From: Williamsia serinedens
Lineage (GTDB): Bacteria; Actinomycetota; Actinomycetes; Mycobacteriales; Mycobacteriaceae
DNA: 64,000 bases
Assembly: GCF_024171725.1 (NCBI RefSeq)
Contig: NZ_JAMTCG010000005.1
Coordinates: forward strand, 62,001 to 126,000
Direction: 5' to 3'
Shown: in pieces, positions 53,890-62,603 of the stretch
Layout: each line of letters starts with the position of its first letter
How positions within the stretch are numbered: position 1 is the first letter of the stretch
Position numbers and translations under genes: made by a program
Notes under the pieces: generated by a model
The model's input: the letters and a program-made list of their open reading frames with translations, nothing else
Told to the model about the DNA's origin: nothing
The model's database searches: none

Positions 53890-55083
53890 TCACTTGCGGA
53901 TCAGTTCGCGGGGGACGGAGGTGAACGTCTCGACGCCGGACGCGGTGACCCGCACCGACTCCGACACCTCGAACCCGTACCCGTCCATCCACATCCCGCA
54001 GATGATGTGGAAGCACATGTTCTCCTCCAGGACGGCCTCGTCCTCGCTGCGGATGCTGATGGTGCGCTCACCCCAGTCGGGCGGGTAGGCGATCCCGATG
54101 GAATAGCCCAGACGCGAAGGCTTCTCGAGCCCGTACTTGGCCAGCGTCCAGTTCCACGTCGACGCCAGCTCGCGGGTCGCGACGCCGGGTCGGATGGTGT
54201 CGAGGACGTTGTTGAGGCCCTCGATCGCGGCGCCCGCGACGTAGTCGACGTCGGGGTTCGGTGTCCCGATCGCGACCGTCCGCGCCAGCGGGCAGTGGTA
54301 CCGGTTGTGGGCGCCGCTGAGCTCGACGACGACGGCCTCGTCCTTCTCGAAGGTGCCCTGGTTCCAGGTGAGGTGTGGGGTGTCGGCGGCGGCACCGGTC
54401 GGCATCATCGGGACGATGGCCGGGTAGTCACCACCGAACTGTTCGGTGCCGGTGATCTGCGCCTGCGAGATGACCGCCGCCGCATCGCACTGTCGCACAC
54501 CGGCGTCGATCACCTCGATCGCCGCACGCATGGCCTCCGAGCACACCATGCCGGCCTGCCGCATCAGCTGGATCTCGGCGTCGGACTTCACCGACCGCAC
54601 CCAGTTGACGAGCTCGAAGCAGTCGACGAGCTTCCACTCGGGGATCGCGTTGAACAGCGCGCGGTAGGCCTTGGGCGGGAAGAAGTGCGAGTCCATCTCC
54701 AGGCCGACGCTGCCCTGCTTCGACGCGGGCGCGATCTGATGCCGTTGGCGCAGCGACCAGGCCACCCAGTCGAAGGGGTGCACGTGCGGACGGTGGACGT
54801 AGCTCTCGGGGTATCCGACGATCTGGTCCTCCGGCAGCCACGTGGTGCGGTGTGCGCCGTTGGCGTCCATCTCCCGCAGGTAGAAGACCATCTCGCCCTC
54901 GATGGGGACGAAAAGCATCTGCGGCGTGTAGAAGGACCACGCGTTGTAGCCGATCAGGTAGAAGATGTTCGCCGGGTCGGTGACGATGACCGCCGAGAGC
55001 CCCTGGCGTTCCATGAGTTCCCGGACGCGCAGGAGCCGTGCGGCGTACTCCGCGTCGGTGAAGAGCTGGGATCCGAGGTACAC
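53890..55083 (-). CDS. M24-fold hydrolase, ectoine hydrolase (DoeA/EutD)-like
   Basis: Creatinase/prolidase-fold protein of 397 residues, the length of ectoine hydrolase. It shares with that family, from memory, VTDPANIFYLIGYNAWSFYT, REMDANGAHRTTWL, VGYPESYVHRP, GGDYPAIVPMMPTG, PHLTWNQG, GIAYPPDWGERT and the ESVRVTASGVETF end. Normal M24 metal ligands are not kept as a set. Glu254 in VVVELSG lies where EutD has its reactive Glu. DoeA opens the ectoine ring to N-acetyl-diaminobutyrate. Ectoine is therefore the likely substrate, supported by aminotransferase, dehydrogenase and deacetylase neighbours. A related M24 activity such as creatinase remains possible. The alignment was not computed. Confidence 0.78.
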   Translation of the reverse strand: MYLGSQLFTDAEYAARLLRVRELMERQGLSAVIVTDPANIFYLIGYNAWSFYTPQMLFVPIEGEMVFYLREMDANGAHRTTWLPEDQIVGYPESYVHRPHVHPFDWVAWSLRQRHQIAPASKQGSVGLEMDSHFFPPKAYRALFNAIPEWKLVDCFELVNWVRSVKSDAEIQLMRQAGMVCSEAMRAAIEVIDAGVRQCDAAAVISQAQITGTEQFGGDYPAIVPMMPTGAAADTPHLTWNQGTFEKDEAVVVELSGAHNRYHCPLARTVAIGTPNPDVDYVAGAAIEGLNNVLDTIRPGVATRELASTWNWTLAKYGLEKPSRLGYSIGIAYPPDWGERTISIRSEDEAVLEENMCFHIICGMWMDGYGFEVSESVRVTASGVETFTSVPRELIRK

Positions 55084-55092
55084 GACCGGCCC

Positions 55093-56562
55093 CTAGGTCC
55101 GCGGGATCGCGAGGTACTTGGTCTCGAGGAACTCCTCGATCCCGACCCGGCCACCCTCCCGGCCCAGACCGGACTCCTTGACCCCGCCGAACGGCGCCGC
55201 AGGGTTCGAGACCAGACCCGTGTTGAGGCCGACCATGCCGACCTCGAGCTTCGACGACAGCCGCAGCGCGCGGTCGATGTCCTGGGTGAAGAGGTACCCG
55301 ACGAGACCCCACGGTGTGGCGTTGGCGAGCCGGAGCACCTCGTCCTCGTCGTCGAACGGGATGAGTGCGGCGACGGGGCCGAAGATCTCGGTGGACATCA
55401 GGTCGGACTCGGCGCTGACGTCGGTCAGGACGGTCGGCGGATAGAAGTACCCGGGGCCGTCGGGCGCGGTGCCACCACACATGACGGTCGCACCGCGTGA
55501 GACGGCGTCGTCGACGAGTTCGCGCACCTTGGTCAGCGCCTTCTCCTCGACGAGCGGTCCGACCTGGGTGCCGTCGGCGGTGCCGTCGCCGACGCGGAGC
55601 GCGCTCATCTTCTCGGTCAACTTGCGGCCGAACTCCTCGGCGACGCTGCGGTGCACGAAGATCCGGTTGGCGGCCGTGCACGCCTCGCCCATGTTGCGCA
55701 TCTTGGCGACCATGGCGCCGTCGACGGCGCGGTCGATGTCGGCGTCGGCGCAGACGACGAACGGGGCGTTGCCGCCGAGCTCCATCGACGTCCGCATGAC
55801 GGTGCCGGCGGCCTGCTCCAGCAGCAGCTTCCCGACGGCGGTGGAGCCGGTGAAGCTGAGCTTGCGCGCCAGGCCGCTGGTCATCCACTCGGTCACGACG
55901 GGGCCGGGGTCGTTCGTGGTGACGATGTTGAGGACGCCGTTCGGCAGGCCGGCCTCGGTGAGGATCCCGGCCAGGGCGAGCGACGTCAGCGGCGTGAGCT
56001 CGGCGGGTTTGAACACCATGGTGCAGCCCGCGGCGATGGCGGGACCGATCTTGCGGGTCCCCATGGCCAGCGGGAAGTTCCACGGCGTGATGAGCACACA
56101 CGGGCCGACCGGCTCCTTGGTCACCACGATGCGGTTGGCGCCGTCGCCGGTGGTGGTGTGGTCGCCGCCGATGCGGACGGCCTCCTCGGCGAACCACCGG
56201 AAGAACTCGGCGCCATAGGCGACCTCACCCTTCGCCTCGGCGAACGGCTTGCCCATCTCGGTGGTCATGATCAGCGCGAGCTCGTCGGCGCGGTCCATGA
56301 TCAACCGGTGTGCGCGGTAGAGGATCTCGCTGCGCGATCGTGGTGAGGTCGACGCCCAGGACTCCTGGGTGGCGGCGGCGGTCTCGATGGCGCGACGGGC
56401 GTCCACGGCACCGCCGTCGGCGACGGTGGCGATCGCCTCGCCGGTGGCGGGGTTCACCACGGCGAACGTCGCACCGGACTCGGCCGGAACCCACTTGCCG
56501 TCGATGAACAGCCCGGTGTCCAGCGCCCGGATCGTCTCGGCTGCGGAACGGGTGTCGCTCAC
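55093..56562 (-). CDS. Aldehyde dehydrogenase (succinate-semialdehyde DH-like, DoeC candidate)
   Basis: NAD(P)-dependent aldehyde dehydrogenase of 489 residues. Motifs: ITPWNFPLAMGTRK, FTGSTAVGKLL (cofactor), MELGGNAPFV (general-base Glu), the catalytic Cys in MGEACTAANRIFV and EIFGPVAAL. It most resembles semialdehyde dehydrogenases. In an ectoine pathway it would oxidise aspartate semialdehyde to aspartate, the DoeC role (inference). The GTG start forms a GTGA overlap with the FAD/Fe-S oxidase stop, and it ends 9 bp before the M24 gene. Confidence 0.92.
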   Translation of the reverse strand: MSDTRSAAETIRALDTGLFIDGKWVPAESGATFAVVNPATGEAIATVADGGAVDARRAIETAAATQESWASTSPRSRSEILYRAHRLIMDRADELALIMTTEMGKPFAEAKGEVAYGAEFFRWFAEEAVRIGGDHTTTGDGANRIVVTKEPVGPCVLITPWNFPLAMGTRKIGPAIAAGCTMVFKPAELTPLTSLALAGILTEAGLPNGVLNIVTTNDPGPVVTEWMTSGLARKLSFTGSTAVGKLLLEQAAGTVMRTSMELGGNAPFVVCADADIDRAVDGAMVAKMRNMGEACTAANRIFVHRSVAEEFGRKLTEKMSALRVGDGTADGTQVGPLVEEKALTKVRELVDDAVSRGATVMCGGTAPDGPGYFYPPTVLTDVSAESDLMSTEIFGPVAALIPFDDEDEVLRLANATPWGLVGYLFTQDIDRALRLSSKLEVGMVGLNTGLVSNPAAPFGGVKESGLGREGGRVGIEEFLETKYLAIPRT

Positions 56563-59500
56563 GGTGTCTCCCTCGTCCTGGTCGGGGTGTCTGCGGTGGT
56601 GGGGGTCGGGCGGTCGGGATCGATCAGTTCGGCGAGGTGCACACCACCGACGGCGTCGATGGCGGCGTCCACGCCGGCGAGATGGTCGACGGCCATCGCG
56701 CAGCTGAAGCCGTCGGTCAGGACGGGTTCGTCGGGTCGACGCGCGCGCAGGGCGGGTGCGAGCGCCTGTTCGCCGACTGCCATGCCCACCTCGTAGTGTC
56801 CTCGCTCGAACCCGAAGTTGCCTGCGACGCCGCAGCATCCGTCGGCCGATCGCACGTCGGCGACACCGAGGCGCCGCAGCACCGACGCCTGGGTCGACGG
56901 CCCGAAGACGGCGTACTCGTGGCAATGGGTCTGCACGGTGACGGCCTGGGGCACCGGCGGCGGCGTCCACCCGTCGTCGAGCATGCTGCCGACGTGCGTG
57001 GCGAAACTTCGGACGCGGGCGGCGACCCGGCGCGCGGCGTCGGTGTGGACGAGTTCGGGCAGGTCCTTGCGGAGCGCGGCCGCACAGCTGGGTTCGGGGA
57101 CGACGATGGGTCTGTCGGTTCCGTCGTCGAGGGCGTCGGCGGTGCGGCTGAGCACCTTCCGGGCGCGGTCGAGCTGCCCGGTCGAGATCCACGTCAGACC
57201 GCAGCAGTTGTCCTTCTCGCAACTGATGCTGTCGGCGCCGCCGAGCACGCGCGACGCCGCCTGCGCCACCTGCGGCCGGAACGCGCGGGTGAACGAGTCG
57301 ACGAACAGCACGACGGGTGCGTCGTCGCGACGGACCAGCGAGCGCAGCGCGGCGCGGACCTGCTTGCGTCGGGCGAACCGCGGCATCGACCGCCGTGCGT
57401 CGAGACCCGCGACCCGCGCTGCGGGACCGGCCAGACGGGTGCCGAGGACGGCGTTGATCATCGGGGCGGTCGCCGTCGCCATGCGCAGCCACGCCGGCAT
57501 CCAGCCGAGCGAGTAGTGCGACATCGGACGCTTCCGACCCTTGTAGTGGTGGTGGAAGAACTCGGCCTTGTAGGTGGCCATGTCGACGCCGGTGGGGCAG
57601 TCGGTCGAACACGCCTTGCACGACAGGCACAGTTCGAGCGACTCGCGGACGTCCTCGGAACGCCACCCGGACTCGACGTCGGGTGCCGACCGCAGCATCT
57701 CCTGCAGCACCCGGGCGCGGGCGCGGGTGGAGTCCTTCTCGTCGCGGGTCGCGCGGTAGCTCGGGCACATCACGCCGCCGCTGTGCGAACGGCACCGGCC
57801 CACCCCGATGCACGCCTGCGTGGCGTGGACGAACGGGTCGAGGTCGGTGCCCTCGGGGACGTCGGTGTCGGGGGTGTGCGCGGACCCGGGGATCCCGAGG
57901 TCGAACGCGGTCTGCCACGTGCGGCGCGGGATCCCGGCGAGCGCGAGATCGTCGCCGATGGGTGCCGGGTCGACGATGCTGCCGGGGTTGAGGAGCCCCT
58001 GCGGGTCCCAGATGCCCTTGAACCGTTCGAAGAGTCGGATCATCTCCGGCGAGTACATGATCGGCAGCAGCTCCGAGCGAGCGCGGCCGTCCCCGTGCTC
58101 ACCGGACAGCGACCCGCCGTGGTCGACGACGAGCTGCGCGGCGTCGCGGACGAACGCGAGCATCGTCGCGCGTCCGGACTCGGTGCGCTGGTCGAATGTG
58201 ACGCGGACGTGCATGCAGCCGGCGCCGAAGTGGCCGTACATCACACCGGTCAGGCCGTGGTGGTCGAGCAGTCGACGGAAGCCCTCCAGGTACTCGGGCA
58301 GGCGTTCGGGCGCGACGGCGGAGTCCTCCCAGCCGGGCCAGGACTCGTATCCCGCACCGGCGTCAGGATCGTCGAGGTCCACCAGACGCGAGGACAGGCC
58401 TGCGCCGTCCTCGCGGACGCGCCACAGCATCGATCGCGTCGTCGGGTCGGTGACCGTGCGCGCGTCGACGACGCGGCCGTTCGCGCGGAGTTTGTCGGCG
58501 AGATCGGCGACGGCACCGGCGATGTCGTCCACGCGGCCGCCGACGCTGTGCTCGTCGAGTTCGATGTAGATCCAGGCGTTGCCGTCGGGCAGACCCTCCA
58601 CCGAGGCCCGGCCCCGACGTGCGCGCATGGTGGCGACGATGCGCTCGTCGATGCCCTCGATCGCCGACGGTGCGAAGTCGAGCATGGTGGGGACGTCGCG
58701 CGCGGCGTCGACGACGTCCCGGTAGCCGACGCACAGCAGTGTCGGGTGCTGGGACACGGGCACCAGCGACACCGTCGCCGCGACGACGAGAGCGCAGGTG
58801 CCCTCGCTGCCGACCAACGCACGCGCGACGTGGAAACCGTGCTCCGGCAACAGGTGTGCGAGATGATAGCCCGACACCTGACGCGGAATCCGCTCCAACT
58901 CGACGCGCAGCGGTGCGAGGTTCTCCGTCGCCAGTGCACGGAGCCCGTCCTCGACCTCGGCGGCACGTCGCACGGCGGCGGTGTCGGACGGGTCCGCGGC
59001 GCGCAGACCGGTCGCCGTGGCGACGAGAAGATGGCCTTCGGCGGTCACGACGGTCACGTCGACCACGTGGTCGGTGGTACGTCCGTACCGGACGGAGTGG
59101 TTGCCGCAGGCGTCGTTGCCGATCGCCCCACCGAGGCACGCGCGGGACTGGCTCGACGGGTCGGGGGCGAACGTCAGCGCCCCGTCGCTCGCCTCGCGGA
59201 CGTGCTTCTGCAGTGCGGTGAGGACCACGCCCGCCTCGGCCGACGCGGTGGCGCCGACGGTGTCGACGGCGTGGACGCGCGTCATGTGCCGTGAGAGGTC
59301 GATGACCACGCCGGCGCCGATGGCGTTGCCGCCCATGCCCGTCCCGCCACCACGGGGGATGACGGGCACGCCGTTGCGGTGGCACCAGGCCACCGCGGTG
59401 GCGACCTCGGCCGCGTCGCGCGGGAACACCACGCACACCGGCCGGAGCCGATAGTTGGAGGCGTCGTAGGAGTACTCGGCGCGGCGGCGCGACGAGTCGT

Positions 59501-59582
59501 CGGCGTGCAGCCCCAGCTCACGCAGGGCGGTGCCGGCCGCGGCGGCGTCGACCGCCGTCGGCCGGGATGAGGTGACGGTCAT
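56559..59582 (-). CDS. Fused FAD-linked oxidase/Fe-S oxidoreductase (GlcD-GlcF/YdiJ type)
   Basis: Single-chain oxidoreductase of 1007 residues. The N-terminal half is a VAO/PCMH flavoprotein (PRGGGTGMGGNAIGAGVVID binds FAD; LGGAIGNDACGNHSVRYG). The C-terminal half has two Fe-S motifs (CIGVGRCRSHSGG...CP and CLSCKACSTDCPTG) and two CCG domains (DNCCGLTW, DGCCGVAGN). Relatives oxidise D-lactate, glycolate or D-2-hydroxyglutarate and pass electrons to the quinone pool. Here the substrate is probably a 2-hydroxy acid made in the operon's pathway, perhaps from a hydroxylated ectoine (speculative). It is the second gene, 10 bp after the class III aminotransferase and overlapping the ALDH start. 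Confidence 0.93.
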   Translation of the reverse strand: MTVTSSRPTAVDAAAAGTALRELGLHADDSSRRRAEYSYDASNYRLRPVCVVFPRDAAEVATAVAWCHRNGVPVIPRGGGTGMGGNAIGAGVVIDLSRHMTRVHAVDTVGATASAEAGVVLTALQKHVREASDGALTFAPDPSSQSRACLGGAIGNDACGNHSVRYGRTTDHVVDVTVVTAEGHLLVATATGLRAADPSDTAAVRRAAEVEDGLRALATENLAPLRVELERIPRQVSGYHLAHLLPEHGFHVARALVGSEGTCALVVAATVSLVPVSQHPTLLCVGYRDVVDAARDVPTMLDFAPSAIEGIDERIVATMRARRGRASVEGLPDGNAWIYIELDEHSVGGRVDDIAGAVADLADKLRANGRVVDARTVTDPTTRSMLWRVREDGAGLSSRLVDLDDPDAGAGYESWPGWEDSAVAPERLPEYLEGFRRLLDHHGLTGVMYGHFGAGCMHVRVTFDQRTESGRATMLAFVRDAAQLVVDHGGSLSGEHGDGRARSELLPIMYSPEMIRLFERFKGIWDPQGLLNPGSIVDPAPIGDDLALAGIPRRTWQTAFDLGIPGSAHTPDTDVPEGTDLDPFVHATQACIGVGRCRSHSGGVMCPSYRATRDEKDSTRARARVLQEMLRSAPDVESGWRSEDVRESLELCLSCKACSTDCPTGVDMATYKAEFFHHHYKGRKRPMSHYSLGWMPAWLRMATATAPMINAVLGTRLAGPAARVAGLDARRSMPRFARRKQVRAALRSLVRRDDAPVVLFVDSFTRAFRPQVAQAASRVLGGADSISCEKDNCCGLTWISTGQLDRARKVLSRTADALDDGTDRPIVVPEPSCAAALRKDLPELVHTDAARRVAARVRSFATHVGSMLDDGWTPPPVPQAVTVQTHCHEYAVFGPSTQASVLRRLGVADVRSADGCCGVAGNFGFERGHYEVGMAVGEQALAPALRARRPDEPVLTDGFSCAMAVDHLAGVDAAIDAVGGVHLAELIDPDRPTPTTADTPTRTRETP

Positions 59583-59592
59583 GGGCGAGGCG

Positions 59593-60909
59593 TCAGGCCA
59601 GCGCGTCGTCGACGGCGTCGGAGAAGCGCTTTAGTCCGGCGGTGATCTCGTCCTCGGTCACCACGAGCGCGGGGATGAGGCGGACGACGTTGCCGAGCGG
59701 GCCGCAGGTCAGCGTGAGCAGCTCGTGTCCGATCGCTGCCTGCTGCACCGCGGCGGCCGCAGCGGCGTCGGCGACCGGGACGGCGCCGGATGCGGCGGGG
59801 TCGACGAACTCGATCCCCGCCATCAGGCCACGCCCGCGGACGTCGCCGATGCGCGGATTGCGCGCGGCGATCTCCTGTAGCCCGGCGAGGAGCTGATCCC
59901 CACGGACGCGGGCGTTCTCGACGAGGTTCTCGTCGCGGATGACGGCGAGGGTCTCGACACCCGCGGCGGCCGCGACGGCGTTGCCGCCGTAGGTGCCGCC
60001 CTGCGAGCCCGGCCACGCCTTGCTCATCAGCTCGGTGGACGCCGCGATCGCGGAGATCGGGAAGCCCGAGGCGATGCCCTTGGCGGTGATGAGGATGTCG
60101 GGGGTGACGCCCTCGGCGAACTGGTGGCCCCAGAACCGACCGGTGCGCCCGACGCCGGCCTGCACCTCGTCGACGATGAGGACGATGCCGTGGCGGTCGG
60201 CGCGCTCACGCAGGCCCTGCAGGAAGGCCGGCGGCGTCGGGAGGTACCCGCCGTCGCCGAGGACCGGCTCGATGAGCATGGCCGCGGTGTCGATCGGGGC
60301 GACGCGGGAGGCGAAGAGGTAGTCGAGCTCGCGCAGCGCGAACTCGACGGCCGAGGCCTCGTCCATGCCGTAGCGGTAGGCGTAGGGGAACGGCGCCATG
60401 TGGACGCCGCTCATCAGCGGCGAGAAGCCGGCCGAGAACTTGGTGCCCGCGGTGGTGAGGCTCGCGGCGGCGACGGTCCGGCCGTGGAACCCGCCCTGGA
60501 AGACGACGATGTTCGGGCGACCCGTGGCCATGCGGGCCAGGCGGATCGACGCCTCGACGGCCTCGGAGCCGGAGTTCGCGTAGAAGACGGAGTCGAGCCC
60601 GTCGGGCAGCACCTCGCCGAGGGCTTCGGTGAGTGCGAGCAGCGGCTGATGCATCACCGTCGTGTACTGCGCGTGGATGATCTTGCCGCACTGCTCCTGG
60701 GCGGCGGCGACCACGCGAGGGTGGCAGTGGCCGGTGCTGGTGACGCCGATCCCGGTGGTGAAGTCCAGGTAGTCGCGGCCGTCCGTGCCGTGGATCCACG
60801 AGCCCGTCGCGTGGTCGACGACGACGGGCGTGGCCTGTTTCAGCGCCGGACTCAGGGTGGCGCGGGGAGCGCGCGTCGAAACAGGTGCAGAGGCCAGCGT
60901 GGACGTCAT
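59593..60909 (-). CDS. Class III PLP aminotransferase (DoeD/GABA-transaminase-like)
   Basis: Omega-aminotransferase of 438 residues. Motifs: YLDFTTGIGVTSTGHCHP, YANSGSEAVEASIRLAR, FQGGFHGRTVAAASLT, the PLP Asp in IVDEVQAGVGRTG and the Schiff-base Lys in ITAKGIASGFP. In the predicted pathway it would turn L-2,4-diaminobutyrate into aspartate semialdehyde (DoeD role); GABA or another omega-amino acid is an alternative. ATG 60909 leads the six-gene leftward operon. The palindromic operator is 28 bp upstream and overlaps TTGACA; CACCCT 18 bp further would place transcription near the ATG, so the mRNA may be leaderless. Confidence 0.93.
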   Translation of the reverse strand: MTSTLASAPVSTRAPRATLSPALKQATPVVVDHATGSWIHGTDGRDYLDFTTGIGVTSTGHCHPRVVAAAQEQCGKIIHAQYTTVMHQPLLALTEALGEVLPDGLDSVFYANSGSEAVEASIRLARMATGRPNIVVFQGGFHGRTVAAASLTTAGTKFSAGFSPLMSGVHMAPFPYAYRYGMDEASAVEFALRELDYLFASRVAPIDTAAMLIEPVLGDGGYLPTPPAFLQGLRERADRHGIVLIVDEVQAGVGRTGRFWGHQFAEGVTPDILITAKGIASGFPISAIAASTELMSKAWPGSQGGTYGGNAVAAAAGVETLAVIRDENLVENARVRGDQLLAGLQEIAARNPRIGDVRGRGLMAGIEFVDPAASGAVPVADAAAAAAVQQAAIGHELLTLTCGPLGNVVRLIPALVVTEDEITAGLKRFSDAVDDALA

Positions 60910-60936
60910 GCGCACAGGGTGACGGGCCGATGGTCG

Positions 60937-60950
60937 GATTGTCAACAATT
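60937..60950. promoter_or_regulatory. GntR/FCD regulator operator, site 2
   Basis: GATTGT-CA-ACAATT. On the minus strand its core ATTGTTGACAATC is identical over 13 nt to site 1 at 47825-47838. It lies between the divergent aminotransferase operon and the 2-hydroxyacid dehydrogenase gene, so one site could control both. TTGACA on the minus strand within it is the likely -35 of the operon. Confidence 0.8.
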
Positions 60951-61012
60951 GGACCATCCGGTCGCGGCGGCGCCGGATCACCACCGCCGACCACCCGCTC
61001 TACGGTGGGCGC

Positions 61013-61984
61013 ATGAGTGCCCGACCGGTGCGCCTGACCGTGCTCACGCGCGACGATCTCGACCCGCCCCACAACCTCGACGCCATCGCCGACCTGGCCG
61101 ACATTCGGCTCGCGACGGCGACGTCGTTGGCCGACGACCTGCGCGGCAGCGACGTCCTGCTGCTGTGGGACTACTTCTCCTCGGCGCTGCGCGACGCGTG
61201 GTCGGGCGCCGACGCGCTGCGGTGGGTCCACGTCTGCGCGGCCGGGGTCGACGCGATGCTCTTCGACGAGCTGCGCACGTCCGACGTCACCGTCACCAAC
61301 GCCCGGGGTGTGTTCGACGGCCCGATCGCCGAGTTCGTGCTCGCCACGATCCTCGCCCGGGACAAGCAGCTCCACCTCAGTCGTGCACTGCAGCGTGACC
61401 ACGACTGGCGGTGGCGCGAGACGCGACGGACCGCCGGCTCCACGGCGCTGGTGGTCGGGACCGGCGGGATCGGTCGCGCCACGGCCCGACTGCTGCGCGC
61501 CGCGGGGCTGCAGGTGACCGGGGCCGGCCGCACCGCCCGCGACGGGGATCCCGACTTCGGGACCGTCATCTCGACCGACGACCTCGTCGACCACGTCGGC
61601 GCGTTCGACAACGTGGTCCTCATCGCGCCGCTCACCGAGCAGACCACCGGGCTGGTCGACACCAGGGTCCTCGCGGCCATGCGGCCGTCGGCGCACCTGG
61701 TCAACGTGGGCCGCGGCGCGCTCGTGGTGGAGCGTGATCTCGTCCACGCACTGCGCGACGGCGTGATCGGCGCCGCGTCGCTCGACGTCGTCGAGACCGA
61801 ACCGCTGCCCGACGACAGTCCGCTGTGGGACATGGAGAACGTCGCGATCTCCCCGCACATGAGCGGCGACGTCGTCGGCTGGCGCGACGAGCTCGCCGAC
61901 CAGTTCCTCACCCGACTGCAGGCCTGGGTCGCCGGTGAGGAGCTGACCGGCGCCGTCGACAAGCGGCGCGGATACGTGCACTGA
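61013..61984 (+). CDS. D-isomer-specific 2-hydroxyacid dehydrogenase
   Basis: NAD(P)-dependent dehydrogenase of 323 residues. The nucleotide-binding motif is LVVGTGGIGRATARLL. Catalytic Arg (VNVGRGALV), Glu (VETEPLPDD) and His (ISPHMSGDV) are in place. It interconverts a 2-keto acid and a D-2-hydroxy acid. Divergent from the catabolic operon over a 103-bp gap that holds the GntR-type operator, it is probably co-regulated. With the FAD/Fe-S oxidase it could form a keto/hydroxy-acid step (inference). Confidence 0.92.
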   Translation: MSARPVRLTVLTRDDLDPPHNLDAIADLADIRLATATSLADDLRGSDVLLLWDYFSSALRDAWSGADALRWVHVCAAGVDAMLFDELRTSDVTVTNARGVFDGPIAEFVLATILARDKQLHLSRALQRDHDWRWRETRRTAGSTALVVGTGGIGRATARLLRAAGLQVTGAGRTARDGDPDFGTVISTDDLVDHVGAFDNVVLIAPLTEQTTGLVDTRVLAAMRPSAHLVNVGRGALVVERDLVHALRDGVIGAASLDVVETEPLPDDSPLWDMENVAISPHMSGDVVGWRDELADQFLTRLQAWVAGEELTGAVDKRRGYVH

Positions 61985-62081
61985 CGGTGACACACGTGCG
62001 CCGAGTTCACAGACGCATCTCAGGCTCGGCTCCTAGCCTCGGTCGTCGAGGCAGGGGACCACGAGCGAGGAGGTCGATGAG

Positions 62082-62543
62082 ATGCGCACACGTCTGCGCC
62101 TGAAGACCTCGACCCTGCTCTGTCTGGCCGGGCTCGTCGTCGCCGGGATCGGTCTCGCCTACTGCGTGCACCTCGGCGCTCAGCGCGACGACTCCGAGGA
62201 CTCGGAGACGTCGGCGGCGGCGCTCGAGTATTTGACCGCGAGCTCCACGCCGAGCGCGGCCCCCGGGGCACCGGTCGTCTCGGCGCCGACCGAGGTGTCA
62301 CGGTCGAAGATGCTGCTCGGGACCGTCGACTCCGTCGCCTCGTCGCAGATCGTGCTGCAGATGAAGGACGGCCGGACCCACACCATCGGCCTGACCGACT
62401 CGACGCACTACGAGTCGCCCCACGCCGACAGCCCCGTGCCGGTCAAGGTGGGTGACCTCGTCGTCGTGCACGTGATGGTCGAGGGCGAGCGCATGACCGC
62501 CGACCTGGTCGTCGACGGCCGTGTCACCACGCCGACGCCCTGA
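62082..62543 (+). CDS. DUF5666-like membrane-anchored protein
   Basis: Protein of 153 residues. One N-terminal hydrophobic segment (TLLCLAGLVVAGIGLAYCVH) probably anchors it; the LAYC sequence is a poor lipobox. A Ser/Asp-rich linker leads to a small beta domain (LLGTVDSVASSQIVLQMKDG, then VKVGDLVVVHVMVEGERMTA), resembling DUF5666/OB-like modules in exported proteins. ATG 62082 has GAGGAGG upstream. Function is unknown. Confidence 0.75.
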   Translation: MRTRLRLKTSTLLCLAGLVVAGIGLAYCVHLGAQRDDSEDSETSAAALEYLTASSTPSAAPGAPVVSAPTEVSRSKMLLGTVDSVASSQIVLQMKDGRTHTIGLTDSTHYESPHADSPVPVKVGDLVVVHVMVEGERMTADLVVDGRVTTPTP

Positions 62544-62603
62544 GGATCGTGTCGGCGCGCTCACGAGCGCCCGGCCTGACGCGGGCGGATAGTCTGTAGC
62601 GCG

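Noticed and set aside
56637-59294. Plus-strand open frame of 885 codons opposite the FAD/Fe-S oxidase
   Set aside because: It is a composition shadow. The minus strand has all FAD and Fe-S motifs in frame.
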